Assembly (NCBI GenBank): GCA_020523885.1
Contig: JAJAPY010000009.1
Coordinates: 46,586 to 110,585 of the forward strand
DNA from: Candidatus Liberimonas magnetica
GTDB taxonomy: Bacteria > Elusimicrobiota > Endomicrobiia > Endomicrobiales > JAFGIL01
Direction of reading: 5' to 3'
Length of the DNA: 64,000 nt
Shown: in pieces, positions 33,492 to 42,981 of the stretch
How the letters are laid out: each line of letters opens with the position of its first letter
Position numbering within the stretch: position 1 is the stretch's first letter
Made by a program: the position numbers and the translations under genes
The notes under the pieces: generated by a model
What the model was told of the DNA's origin: nothing
The model's input: the letters and a program-made list of their open reading frames with translations, nothing else
Database searches by the model: none

Positions 33492-34943
33492 TTATCTATT
33501 TGCCAAGATATATTTTACACTGCGACCTTTACCTTTTGAAATGAAAATTTTCCAGTTTACTATTTCTCTTAAATCTTTTAGAGCACCTTCATCTGAAAGA
33601 TTAAATAATTTTCTATACTCTCTATTAGTTATTTTTCCATTTTTCTTAACATATTTCACCGCTTGTAATTGTCTTTCATTTAACCCTATTTTTGCCAAAG
33701 TATCTTCTGTAAAGATGTCTCGCGCAAGGATTGTCTTAAACTCAAGATTTCGGATAGAAACAAAATCTGGATCCGGCAAGCCTTGTTTTCTACATTGTTT
33801 AATCATCTCAATTGTACCAGTGCCGGCTTGCTGTATATAGTCAGCTAAATACATAACAGTTGCTAATGAAGGGCTAGGTGGATGAGAAGCATGCGGTTTT
33901 TTTAGATCTTCGATTTTTAAATGAGAAGGCAAGGTACCTGAATTCCATACTTCTACTCGATCAAGAAATACCATTACCTGGACCGAAGATGTCGTATTGT
34001 AATCACGATGAGCAACAGCATTTACGATTGCTTCTTGTATAGCAAACAACGGAATCTCAAGGGGGCGGGTAACTTGAGCAGTGTGTTCCTGCTGAATTAC
34101 CGGGTATTTAAGGGCTCCTAAAACAAAACTTACAGCTTTGTCTATTTGTTCAAAAAGGTTATCTTCATAAATGTGATATGAAGTAAACGGTTTTTCAACT
34201 TCAGTACTTGATATTTGAATGCACTTAATCTTAGCTTGATCAAAATATTTTCTCGGGTCTTTACCAAAAAGTAATATAGCAGCATTAGTTAGGTTGTCAT
34301 CTTTTGTAAGTTTTAAGTGAGTAAAAACATCTTGAGTTGAAGAATCAAGAGCAAGCGGAAAGTTTCGTTTGGTTTTAGCAATTTTTAAAAACCATCTAAC
34401 TTTATCATCATTGATATCAGCAAAAGATGCTCCATCACATATTCTCTGATCAAAACCTGCTCTTCCGATTTCCCCTTTTTCTCTTAAACAGACTATTAAA
34501 CTTTCGTATATAAGATCAGTTAACTCGTTTATTTCATTAAACCTTCTATAACTGTAGCCGGCCTTAGGGTCGCGGATTTCCTTAATCAGTTTCTGTACTC
34601 CGGCCTCACGGTTTTTATCTTCAATATTTTGACCCTTTATATAAATAAGAATATCTTTATGTTTTGCTTTAGCTTCCCAAAACTCAGCTTCTGTGGGAGA
34701 TATCGTTTTTTTTCTAGCACTTCCATATTGGACACCTATAATCCCAATATAAATATCACATTTTCTCACTTCATCAATATATGCTTTTTCTGCTGATTTA
34801 CTATTTGCTGGAGAATGTTCAAAAATAAATACATCAAAATATTCAGAAAGCAGAACATCTTTTTGAATGAAATCCTTTACTGCTCGACGTTCTGATTTTA
34901 GTTCTTTTTGAACACCGCTCACAAATATCTTGTATTTTTTCAT
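33492..34943 (-). CDS. DUF4062-HATPase (RecG-like) protein
   Basis: A 483-residue protein. The N-terminal DUF4062 domain (about 1-115: KKYKIFVSGVQKELKSERRA, then YIGIIGVQYGSA) has a TIR-like or nucleoside-hydrolase-like fold. An HATPase_c_4 domain follows (about 270-380, with IPLFAIQEAIVNAVAHRDYN and VEVWNSGTLP), and a winged helix at the C-terminus (about 430-483). AlbA_2 is absent, replaced by DUF4062. DUF4062 occurs in defence and NTP-sensing proteins; a combined sensor-ATPase-regulator is the natural reading. It lies between the right tRNA fragment and the integrase. Confidence 0.78.
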   Translation of the reverse strand: MKKYKIFVSGVQKELKSERRAVKDFIQKDVLLSEYFDVFIFEHSPANSKSAEKAYIDEVRKCDIYIGIIGVQYGSARKKTISPTEAEFWEAKAKHKDILIYIKGQNIEDKNREAGVQKLIKEIRDPKAGYSYRRFNEINELTDLIYESLIVCLREKGEIGRAGFDQRICDGASFADINDDKVRWFLKIAKTKRNFPLALDSSTQDVFTHLKLTKDDNLTNAAILLFGKDPRKYFDQAKIKCIQISSTEVEKPFTSYHIYEDNLFEQIDKAVSFVLGALKYPVIQQEHTAQVTRPLEIPLFAIQEAIVNAVAHRDYNTTSSVQVMVFLDRVEVWNSGTLPSHLKIEDLKKPHASHPPSPSLATVMYLADYIQQAGTGTIEMIKQCRKQGLPDPDFVSIRNLEFKTILARDIFTEDTLAKIGLNERQLQAVKYVKKNGKITNREYRKLFNLSDEGALKDLREIVNWKIFISKGKGRSVKYILANR

Positions 34944-35026
34944 AAATTAAATATCCTTTTGAAATATTTATAATTTTACATCATTTTTAGAATTTTCTCA
35001 AACTTGAAATGGCTAGATAGGTAGTT

Positions 35027-36097
35027 TTATATATCATAATCAATATCTGGTGTGGAATCATGTAAAAATTCTTTGCTTAGATGTATATATATCATTGTGG
35101 TTTTTGTTGAAGAATGCCCCATTATTTCTGCTAGAGCAACTATGCTTGTTCCTCCCATTATACATTTGCTTGCAAAAGTGTGCCTAAAAGTATGAAATCC
35201 AATACCCTTTTCATAGATCCCTAATTTTTTTAATACTTTATCTAATTTCTTTATATATCGTTTATAATATTTTCCGTTATCAGAGTTCCTATAAAGTCTA
35301 TCTTTTTCCCTGTCTCCGCAGCTTTTATCTATCACAAAACTGGAGAGGCTGCAATTTTTATGTTTTTTTAAATCTATTTCTAGTTTGTTTTGCAGCTTTA
35401 TCTCTCTTAATTCATAGTCCTTTGGGCTCCATATGTCATTTTCACATATTATTATTTTTTTACTATCAAAATTAACGTTGCTCCATTCTAAAAATAATAG
35501 CTCGCTAACTCTTAACCCTGTGTGGATTAGTATTTTAATTAAAATTGATAAATCATAATCGCTTATTTCTAATATTTTCTTTATTTCTTCATCGGAGAAT
35601 ATTCTCGGTCTTGGGTTTTTTTCTGTTTTAACTTTCTTTATACCTTTAAGTGGATTTGCCGGTAAGTAATTCCACAAATAAGCCTTATTAAAAAGAGCTT
35701 TGACAACAGTAATGAATCCGTTCACGGTGTACGGGCTTTTGTTTTCTACTTTTAAAATATTTTGTATTTGTTCATCTATTATTTTGTGCAGATTTCTTTG
35801 TAGTTCTGATAGTTTTGTATCTGTGTTAATCATCTTTTCCAGTTTATTACATATTTGAATATCCTTTTTGTAAGTAGTACTCTTTTTTGTTGCCTTTGAG
35901 TTTTTTAAGTATTCATTAATTAATTGCTTTAAGGTAATATCCATAGGAATCCCATATTGGTATTTGTATGCATTTACCTGCTCCTCATAAAGAATTCTTT
36001 TTGCTGTTCTCAGATCAGTATGGACAATTGTTCTTCTCCGTTTTCCGTTAACTTTACGGTCTAAACGGTATTTGTTACTTAGTTTGTTTATTCTCAT
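35027..36097 (-). CDS. Tyrosine integrase
   Basis: A 356-residue phage-type integrase. An arm-binding N-terminus (about 1-50) and a SAM-like core-binding domain (about 55-150) precede the catalytic domain with R196 (HTGLRVSELL), H302-x-x-R305 (FHTFRHTFAS), H328 and nucleophile Y337 (TMIYIHLS). All catalytic residues are present. It starts ten bases after the 723-residue protein with a strong AAGGAG site, so they are co-transcribed. An almost identical 3' end is left at 12135-12243. It probably catalysed insertion of one of the stacked elements at tRNA-Cys; the next tRNA fragment is 2 kb downstream. Confidence 0.92.
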   Translation of the reverse strand: MRINKLSNKYRLDRKVNGKRRRTIVHTDLRTAKRILYEEQVNAYKYQYGIPMDITLKQLINEYLKNSKATKKSTTYKKDIQICNKLEKMINTDTKLSELQRNLHKIIDEQIQNILKVENKSPYTVNGFITVVKALFNKAYLWNYLPANPLKGIKKVKTEKNPRPRIFSDEEIKKILEISDYDLSILIKILIHTGLRVSELLFLEWSNVNFDSKKIIICENDIWSPKDYELREIKLQNKLEIDLKKHKNCSLSSFVIDKSCGDREKDRLYRNSDNGKYYKRYIKKLDKVLKKLGIYEKGIGFHTFRHTFASKCIMGGTSIVALAEIMGHSSTKTTMIYIHLSKEFLHDSTPDIDYDI

Positions 36098-36106
36098 AAA
36101 CTCTCC

Positions 36107-38278
36107 TTATCCTAATAAGTTATCCAAATATTTGTATAGTGCTATGCGCTCAACATAATATTTGTTTCCGATTTTTATACTATAATGCTTGAATTTTGTA
36201 ACAATAAGCTGGAGTGCCCTTCGTTTTGTCATGTCTCTTCTTTTGCTTTTTTTAAATATTCTCATTAATCCATGTGCATCAGTATATCTTTCAGTAAATC
36301 CATCAACGCTTAGTTTAGAAAATATCCATCTGTTATTTGCTCTATTTGCCTTTATGTATCCTTGTCTTACGCAATTAATGAGCATGTTTCGTGACATGAT
36401 GAGGTTTTTATCGGCTAAAATCGTTAGACTAGTATCTATTGAATAAGAATCATCTTTGGTTATAGAGCTAACTTGTTTCATATACAAAGGTTTAAATGGA
36501 TTAAATATTTCTTCTGAGCAACTCTTTGTCGGTGTGATTTTGCTTTCGGATTTATAAAGCTTTTGTTGAAAATTATATTTATATAAAAACGTTTCATTAT
36601 AGTGTTTATCAGTATCCTTTAACATATCTAAGTAAACATAGTAACAATACAAAGTTTTTGGGTCAGCCCCTGTTATTTTACTTATGTCATCGATGGACAT
36701 TCCCCATCGCCTGGCATATACAATAAATGATTTACGCATAAAATATAAGGTCGATTTTTTTACAAATTTATTATCAACTCCTACTTTACGCAAAGCACTT
36801 CTGAATTGATCTGTAAGAGTGCAATATGAAGCTCTTCTGTAGAATCTACTCATAAACAATGGTGTCCCAGCTTCTGTCATCTTTGATGTTTTACTTAAAG
36901 GAAGAGTTCTATGTTTTAGTTTTAAGATGTGATTTCTTACTTGTAACACCTGTGCAGTAATTGTAAATATAGGTCCAAAATACCGTTTTTCCGGCCTTAT
37001 TTTGTATATAGATTCTTTAACCGGAGGACAAACTGTAGGAAAACTATTATAGAATCTAGAATTAATAGGATTGGCAAGATCTGTACTAAATTTCCCTAAC
37101 ATTTCTATAATGCAGCTTTCGTAGTCTACAGGCCGCGGGCCATTTAAGAATCCAAAAGCTAAAATTAAAGCTTCTTGCAATACATCATGATATTTCATCA
37201 TGTGTCTGATATCCATAATTTGCCATTTTGGTTCAAGCCCGCTTTGTATAGAATTTGCCATTGCACTAATGTAATTTGCAATTTTGTCCATGTCTTCTTC
37301 ACTGAATACTGGAGTAACAAAGAATTCTGGTTCATCCGGATCATTAAGATTAACCATTACTTGTTTTCTTGAAATCTTTCGAGAATAATAATTACTTTTA
37401 TCTTTTGGTAATTTAATAGTATCAAGTATTGGTTTTCTAAGAATCCTAGATTTGTTGTCTTTGGCAATTACGGTAAAGGGGTCTTGTTCCATGTTCAATT
37501 CCAGCCACATTATTTTAAAGAATCGTCGTACATATCCCAGTTCTCTATTTTTTGCTTTATATTGGTAGGTTATTGTTCCTTTTTTTGTTTTTCTTGTTCT
37601 AACTCTTTCAAAATATTCCTTAATTCGATAGGCACCTCTTTCTCCGTTTAGCTCCGCAAATGATTTGATTCTCAAGTCCAATATCAACTTTCTTAGGGTA
37701 TTTCGACATGATTTTAAAGTTGTATTGCTTATTACTTCACCGCGCTCTTCTTGATCAAATTCTCTGTAGCAATCTAGAAAAGTGTTTAATTTGTTGTTTA
37801 TTTCAATAGGTACGCTTAAGTTTAAAAAAATAGACTCTTTTGCAGGCTCAGTTATTAAACTAAATGGAAAAATACCAAAATATACTTCACAAGTTCCTTT
37901 AGGGAGTGAGCTGGTATCAAAACAATCACAATATTCATGAAGATTTGGTATAAGTGATAATTCAAAAGCTAATGGCAGCAATTTGTATTTGTTACATAAT
38001 AAAATAAGTATATTCCTATAATAATTCTTTGCCCAATGGCCATCCGAAATATTCATTTCTTTTAGCATTTCATAATATAAATCCTCTAAAATGAAATCTC
38101 GAATAGTCTTTCTTTTTTTCTTAAGAAAGTTTAATAAATTATTTGCATAGAATTTATTCTTGCTATCAATTTTTGATATGTCCTGAATTGCCTTTTCTAG
38201 AGCATTCATGTCTATAGAAATCTTTGGGATAGGAATATTGTAATGCTGATGTATTTTTATGCCGTTCATATCTATCAT
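36107..38278 (-). CDS. Large recombinase-like protein, integrase partner
   Basis: A 723-residue protein without a known name. Residues about 320-600 look like a divergent tyrosine-recombinase catalytic domain: ALILAFGFLNGPRPVDYESC in the position of the first Arg box, FMRKSFIVYARRWG then ISKITGADPKTLYCYYVYLD in the position of the HxxR...Y box. The usual His residues are absent, so activity may be lost or altered. The N-terminal 300 residues are helical and the C-terminal 120 contain two HTH-like segments. It is twice the size of a normal integrase and coupled to one, which suggests a joint function in element movement or copy control. Confidence 0.55.
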   Translation of the reverse strand: MIDMNGIKIHQHYNIPIPKISIDMNALEKAIQDISKIDSKNKFYANNLLNFLKKKRKTIRDFILEDLYYEMLKEMNISDGHWAKNYYRNILILLCNKYKLLPLAFELSLIPNLHEYCDCFDTSSLPKGTCEVYFGIFPFSLITEPAKESIFLNLSVPIEINNKLNTFLDCYREFDQEERGEVISNTTLKSCRNTLRKLILDLRIKSFAELNGERGAYRIKEYFERVRTRKTKKGTITYQYKAKNRELGYVRRFFKIMWLELNMEQDPFTVIAKDNKSRILRKPILDTIKLPKDKSNYYSRKISRKQVMVNLNDPDEPEFFVTPVFSEEDMDKIANYISAMANSIQSGLEPKWQIMDIRHMMKYHDVLQEALILAFGFLNGPRPVDYESCIIEMLGKFSTDLANPINSRFYNSFPTVCPPVKESIYKIRPEKRYFGPIFTITAQVLQVRNHILKLKHRTLPLSKTSKMTEAGTPLFMSRFYRRASYCTLTDQFRSALRKVGVDNKFVKKSTLYFMRKSFIVYARRWGMSIDDISKITGADPKTLYCYYVYLDMLKDTDKHYNETFLYKYNFQQKLYKSESKITPTKSCSEEIFNPFKPLYMKQVSSITKDDSYSIDTSLTILADKNLIMSRNMLINCVRQGYIKANRANNRWIFSKLSVDGFTERYTDAHGLMRIFKKSKRRDMTKRRALQLIVTKFKHYSIKIGNKYYVERIALYKYLDNLLG

Positions 38279-38603
38279 GTTTGAGAGTCTCCCTTAACTT
38301 TATTTCCCCTTCTACTAATAAAGTAAACCAGGTTTTCGCAAACGGCAACATTATTTATTGAAGTGTAACGATAGTGAAATAGGATAGGTATAAAAGATGA
38401 AATATGAGACGGTGAAGAATTTATGTGAAAGGTGAAAAATGTAATCAAATGGTGAAGAGTGTATATAGTGCACTTTGAACCCCCTCCTGGGAGGCTCGAA
38501 TTACCCACAAACAAATTACCGTCAATAAAAGAAATTGAAGGTTTTTCAATCGACTTAAACTCTCTAATATGTGAAGTAAGACCTGCAAAGATAGTGCAAT
38601 TTG
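38279..38603. other. Non-coding gap between recombinase and excisionase-like genes
   Basis: No gene supported. On the minus strand GGGTAATTCGAGCCTCCC (about 38485-38502) resembles a damaged tRNA T-arm, the kind of sequence left at integration sites, but the stem does not pair well. The rest is AT-rich with no clear structure. Confidence 0.3.
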
Positions 38604-38996
38604 TCATTTTGTTTTATTTTTACCAAGTTTTGATATCCATTCATCAATATCAGCATAAAGGAATCTTATGGCGCCCAATGGAAGCCGTATATAGGGTATT
38701 TTATTGTCAGCAATGTAACGATCAAGGCGAGGAATTGATATACCCAAATATATTGCAGTCTCTTTTCGTTTTTTAAGATACTGCATGTTGCCGATAACAG
38801 TGTTTTTCAATTTAAATATATCATTGTTAACCCTATACTTTTCTACCCACTTTTCTATTTCAGGCAAAGAAAAGCGCTTAGATCCCAATGGCATTGGTAC
38901 AAAAGGAATAATATTAGCGCTTACATAGTGTTGTATAGTGCGCTTTGTAAGGCAAAGGTATTCACCTATTTGGTTGTATTTTAGTAAGACTGACAC
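38604..38996 (-). CDS. Double-HTH excisionase-like DNA-binding protein
   Basis: A 130-residue protein with two successive MerR/HTH_17-type winged helices: residues about 4-50 (YNQIGEYLCLTKRTIQHYVS, then GSKRFSLPEIEKWV) and 70-125 (AIYLGISIPRLDRYIADNKI, then GAIRFLYADIDEWI). Single HTH_17 proteins are excisionases or transcription factors of mobile elements; here the fold is duplicated, fitting binding to paired sites. The start is GTG at 38996 with AAAGGA before it. It is the first of the recombinase genes and probably helps excision or regulates them. Confidence 0.78.
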   Translation of the reverse strand: MSVLLKYNQIGEYLCLTKRTIQHYVSANIIPFVPMPLGSKRFSLPEIEKWVEKYRVNNDIFKLKNTVIGNMQYLKKRKETAIYLGISIPRLDRYIADNKIPYIRLPLGAIRFLYADIDEWISKLGKNKTK

Positions 38997-39233
38997 TTGA
39001 TGTTCCTTTACTCTTTTGATTTTTGCGGTATTTTAGAATTTATCTTTCGCTTACAGGTTCGTGTTAATCTCAAGATATAAAAACTTATTTGAGAAAGGAA
39101 CATTATTATGAGTAATTAAAATAATTAATAGAATTAATTGATTTTAAGACGATAGGAATAATGATTTGTAAATGTTTGAAATGTATTGAAAAGTTTTGAA
39201 AATGCAGCGAAATTCTAGTGTTGGATAGGTGTT

Positions 39234-39848
39234 TTATGAATTCGAGGAATTCATGGATTTACGATATCTTTCGGCATTTAATAAATAGTCTTCTCGTTTT
39301 GATCCTATAAAAACTTTTATATTTATTTTATTTTCATCTAAGACTTTGTTTATAGCTTTTCTTAGATGTCTCATAATTTTTGTTACATAAATATGCTCTT
39401 CAGGTTTAATCTCTCCCACCCAGGCTTTGGGAAGTCTGTCTATTTTAGATTTCACTATCCGTACAACATGTGCTAGAGTCGTAGACTGTGTCCTTGAACG
39501 ATTCATATTTAACAGCTTTTTAAGACATTCTGCATACACTCTTGGCCATTCAGGTTTTAATATTTTATTATATGATTCTCTCACAAAAAATACAGGATAC
39601 TTAACTCCCATATAGTATAAATTAATTTGATTATTCTTGGTTGTCTCTATAGCTGGCAAATTGGCAATTCTGCCAGTGGTTGCCTTCGTCAAATTAGTTT
39701 TATTGCTTTGCCTAACTTCAAAAAGCATATTCAAAAGTTCTGCATGAAGAGATATAAATTTATTGAATAATGCCTTTTTATTAGGGGAAATTAAACGTAC
39801 CTCTAACGATGACAAAGGATATGGTTGCCAATTAGATTGATTTTTCAT
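39234..39848 (-). CDS. Hypothetical helical protein
   Basis: A 204-residue basic, largely helical protein that I do not recognise. It has no signal peptide or membrane segment. The pattern WPRVYAECLKKLLNMNRSRT and a basic C-terminus suggest nucleic-acid contact but no domain is clear. The start lacks a strong ribosome site. It lies in the AT-rich part between the recombinase genes and the sigma-factor block. Confidence 0.55.
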   Translation of the reverse strand: MKNQSNWQPYPLSSLEVRLISPNKKALFNKFISLHAELLNMLFEVRQSNKTNLTKATTGRIANLPAIETTKNNQINLYYMGVKYPVFFVRESYNKILKPEWPRVYAECLKKLLNMNRSRTQSTTLAHVVRIVKSKIDRLPKAWVGEIKPEEHIYVTKIMRHLRKAINKVLDENKINIKVFIGSKREDYLLNAERYRKSMNSSNS

Positions 39849-40019
39849 TTATCTCTTTATCCCAATTTATCTATTTTACAATAGTATTATACTCACAAAG
39901 TAGCTTTGATTTTATACTATTTTATCTATAAATATATCGGATTATATTCATAGTATAAAAAGAGGATAAAAAGGGTATTTTGGAGATAAATGGAGAATTT
40001 ACATGCTTATGATAATAAA

Positions 40020-41060
40020 TTATAATGCTACATAGTTAACCTTCTTAAAAACGACATTTGCGTGTAATTTGAAGCCATTTTTGATTCCAGCAGTTACTAA
40101 TTTCTTTGCAATTATGCCAGTTTTGTTAGCAATTATTTTTGCAAAAACGTTAATATTCTTGTTGATGTTCTTGTAATCATAAACATTAATATTAACATAA
40201 GCTTCAGGTGTTTTCTTTAAATAATATTTATAATAATTTATACGAAAATCATTGAAACTACACGGATCTTTTGTCCCATAAGGAAAACATTTTATTAGTT
40301 GAATGTACTTTTTGGGAATATCATTAAATTCTTCCCCATTAATTTTAATAATACTGTTATTGATAATCTCAATATTAGGGATTAATGATGGTTTTTCTGG
40401 ATAATCATCTTTATTGTTAGTATATGTCCGTTTTGAGTGCCTACTATAAATATATCTTTCTTCTTCATTTTTGAAAATTATCATTTTCCCAAATAACTTA
40501 ATAAACCTACATATTTCTGTGTGATACGTTATGACAACAGATATTTCATCTCCACGTTCCGGGCGATAAACTCTCCTATTATAGTTATCTTGGGAATTTT
40601 GATATGCAGAAGAGCTATATGGGTAAATAGATGCATGTGTTTTTGAATAAACTAACTTGCCTATACATGAATCTATGAATGATCCTTGCAATGTGCTTAA
40701 AAGTTCTGCATTTTTATCAAACGATAAACTATTTATCGCTATATAGACACTAAAATAGGCATTTTCAAAAAGAAAAGGATTGTATTCTGTCTTAAGGTTT
40801 TCAACTACAAACGTACTTTTCCCCATCAGATAAGAAGCTAGTGGCTCTCTTTGTTTTAAATCTAAATCATATTCATTTTTAATGTTGTCTATCACGAATA
40901 TTTCAAAATGTTGATCAAGAAAGAGTTTAATATTATTTAAAACAATGTTTTCATATTTTAAATATACAACGCAATCTTTTTTGTCTAAATACTTCTTGTT
41001 TATATCTATCTCCTCAACTCCCAACCTTCTTTTACTACCAATCATTAATACTCTTGACAT
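40020..41060 (-). CDS. Hypothetical protein
   Basis: A 346-residue protein, rich in Asn, Tyr and Ile, that I do not recognise. The first 100 residues alternate strands and helices (VYLKYENIVLNNIKLFLDQH, then FEIFVIDNIKNEYDLDL). The end, KIIANKTGIIAKKLVTAGIK, is basic. No enzymatic motif is visible. A strong GGAGG ribosome site precedes ATG. It is divergent from the sigma-factor block, across a 407-base leader region. Confidence 0.55.
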   Translation of the reverse strand: MSRVLMIGSKRRLGVEEIDINKKYLDKKDCVVYLKYENIVLNNIKLFLDQHFEIFVIDNIKNEYDLDLKQREPLASYLMGKSTFVVENLKTEYNPFLFENAYFSVYIAINSLSFDKNAELLSTLQGSFIDSCIGKLVYSKTHASIYPYSSSAYQNSQDNYNRRVYRPERGDEISVVITYHTEICRFIKLFGKMIIFKNEEERYIYSRHSKRTYTNNKDDYPEKPSLIPNIEIINNSIIKINGEEFNDIPKKYIQLIKCFPYGTKDPCSFNDFRINYYKYYLKKTPEAYVNINVYDYKNINKNINVFAKIIANKTGIIAKKLVTAGIKNGFKLHANVVFKKVNYVAL

Positions 41061-41151
41061 AATTGATTACCTCCGGATTTATATTTTATACAAAATAAAG
41101 CCACAAGTTATAGTTCTAGTTTTCTGGATTTTAATGGTTAAAAAACTACCA

Positions 41152-41179
41152 AAAAGGAGGATTTGTGCATGAATAAATA
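41152..41179 (+). other. Ribosome site with three-codon frame in the leader
   Basis: AAAAAGGAGGATTTGTGC is followed by ATG AAT AAA TAG. The same ribosome sequence (AAAAAGGAGGATTT) precedes the sigma-factor gene 300 bases downstream. It could be a leader mini-frame or just a copied ribosome site. Confidence 0.3.
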
Positions 41180-41383
41180 GGTAAATTTAGATTTTTATAT
41201 TTAAGCAAACAAAACAAAGTCGGTACAGCTATTAGGTAATATAGAAGTAAAAATAAAAGATAATAGAAATAAGGCATTACAAATACTAATATTAGAATAA
41301 ATACGTTTGATTTGTAAATACATAAGTAAGATAAGGAGTTTTAACATTTATTGATGCATAATATGTAGATAATTTTTATTAAT

Positions 41384-41430
41384 AAAAACGCTAGTTTGGG
41401 TTCCCGGGCCCAAACTGGCGTTTTTTTTGT
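41384..41430 (+). terminator. Strong rho-independent terminator within the leader of the sigma-factor gene
   Basis: A 17-bp stem (41384-41400 with 41409-41425, one G-U pair), eight-base loop and a run of eight T. It stops just 38 bp before the sigma-factor start and lies between divergent genes, so on the plus strand there is no complete gene for it to terminate. Either a small RNA ends here or it is an attenuator controlling the downstream block. Its A-rich left side would also stop minus-strand transcripts. Confidence 0.8.
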
Positions 41431-41467
41431 TTCTAAATGAAATCAAAACTAAAAAGGAGGATTTACC

Positions 41468-42181
41468 ATGACTAAACATTTGGACTATTTCGCATATGCA
41501 GGAGAAATTAGGAGTAAACCGCTTTTGACAGAATTAGAAATAAAGCAGCTTTTACTAAAAGAAGAAAGAAACAAAGCTTTAGAGATCATAATATCAAGGA
41601 CTTTAAGACTCGTTTGTAAACATGTTCAGCGCTACAGCAGCTTTTCCAAAAGGCTAGGTTTAGAACAATTCGACCTTTTTCAAGCTGGTGCAACCGGTTT
41701 AATTTTGGCGCTAGCAAAGTATTCCTGCAATAAAGGATACTTCTACAATTACGTAACTAAATACATTAAGGCATACATCATAAATGAGGTATTTTCAAAT
41801 TTTGGATACTCAAGAAACATTTGTCTGAAGAAAATGAAGCTTGGCCAGAATATTAATCCTACAGATTCATTGGAGTCGATTGTTTCGGACAATTCTGAAG
41901 ATAACTCCCCCATCCTTTTGCAAGATGTAATTCCATGCCCTAATGATAAGAAGGTTTATCTTACTATGGAAATCAACAACCTTCTTTCTACACTAAGAAA
42001 AGATCATAAAACACCTTCTAACTTGTCACGGGAAGTACTTGAACTAAGATATTCGGTAGGTTCCAGGCGGTATTTAAATAGACCGATGAGTTTTGTAGAA
42101 GTTGGCCGTATTTTAAAACTCTCAAAGGAAACTGTAAGAAAGGTTGAGTTGAAGGCAATAAAACATTTACGAGCTATTTAA
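41468..42181 (+). CDS. Sigma-70-family RNA polymerase sigma factor
   Basis: A 237-residue sigma factor with region 2 (about 45-115: RLVCKHVQRYSSF, LFQAGATGLILALAKYSCNK, FYNYVTKYIKAYIINEV) and region 4 (about 175-235: LSREVLELRYSVG and MSFVEVGRILKLSKETVRKV). Region 3 is shortened and region 1.1 is missing, similar to FliA-like or phage/plasmid-type sigma factors. It has a perfect AAAGGAGGA ribosome site. As first gene of the plus-strand block it probably directs transcription of that block or of the element's genes; the terminator upstream may limit its production. Confidence 0.85.
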   Translation: MTKHLDYFAYAGEIRSKPLLTELEIKQLLLKEERNKALEIIISRTLRLVCKHVQRYSSFSKRLGLEQFDLFQAGATGLILALAKYSCNKGYFYNYVTKYIKAYIINEVFSNFGYSRNICLKKMKLGQNINPTDSLESIVSDNSEDNSPILLQDVIPCPNDKKVYLTMEINNLLSTLRKDHKTPSNLSREVLELRYSVGSRRYLNRPMSFVEVGRILKLSKETVRKVELKAIKHLRAI

Positions 42182-42243
42182 TAGCCATTTTAGGTTTCCT
42201 GGTTTACTATCTAAATGTAGGTAATTTGAAAAGGAGGCAGCAA

Positions 42244-42966
42244 ATGAAGAACAAGTATAAGCCGTTAAAAGGACAAGGTTTAAGAATTGACGAACTGCAG
42301 AAGTATGTAAATGTTTCGATAAGCGGGCATGGGATTGTAACCCATAGGATAATTGCTAGCAGGTTAACTAATTCCCCCATCTGTATTCCCCATTTTTTGG
42401 GCAACCAGGAAGGCCCACATGGCGATAGCAATCTTCCCGGAATAGCTGCTATGGCTAGAAAATGCAGATACGGAGGCCATACTGCTCTTCATGATGATAC
42501 TGCATTTTACATAAAGGCATATGGTTTAAACCCTACCAAAGCGAAGTATAAAGAAATCAAAGGAACCCGAGATGAACTGAGCTTTTCTTTAGATGTAAAT
42601 AAGACCTTTTATAAGGCTAACCATCTCATGTATACCTGGATGTGGTCAAGGAAGGATATGTTTGATCTAAAAAAACGAGATAGAAAGTGTTACACCTCCA
42701 TAAAGATAGAATATCCCACTAATCTTCTGTATTACCAGATAGCTTTCGGAGTAAATACACAGCTTAAAGGAAATCCTGTACTAGTTAAGGTCGATTCTCT
42801 GGGCAATAATAAGGTTCTTAAAAGGCTTATTACAAGGCCTGAAATACATGAAGATTACGGGATGCTTGAGATGAACGAAGAAGATATGTTGTGTAAGTAT
42901 TACTGGGTTGAGATTAGAAAGCCGGAATTAGGCTCAACTTATAAAATCGTCTGGAAAGCTAATTAA
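42244..42966 (+). CDS. Hypothetical protein, paralogue A
   Basis: A 240-residue protein not recognised. It shares an architecture with the next gene: an N-terminal segment ISGHGIVTHRIIA, a loop with Gly and His, a central KIEYPTNLLYYQIAFG, NPVLVKV, and the final KPELGSTYKIVWK. It is probably mainly beta-stranded. ATG at 42244 is used because GGAGG lies seven bases before it; the upstream TTG is inside that signal. The next gene follows after 15 bases. Confidence 0.6.
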   Translation: MKNKYKPLKGQGLRIDELQKYVNVSISGHGIVTHRIIASRLTNSPICIPHFLGNQEGPHGDSNLPGIAAMARKCRYGGHTALHDDTAFYIKAYGLNPTKAKYKEIKGTRDELSFSLDVNKTFYKANHLMYTWMWSRKDMFDLKKRDRKCYTSIKIEYPTNLLYYQIAFGVNTQLKGNPVLVKVDSLGNNKVLKRLITRPEIHEDYGMLEMNEEDMLCKYYWVEIRKPELGSTYKIVWKAN

Positions 42967-42981
42967 AGGAGGCTTATACCA

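Noticed and set aside
38275..38607. Minus-strand 110-residue frame and its plus-strand counterpart
   Set aside because: No ribosome site, odd composition and overlap with possible tRNA-like relic sequence; better treated as non-coding.
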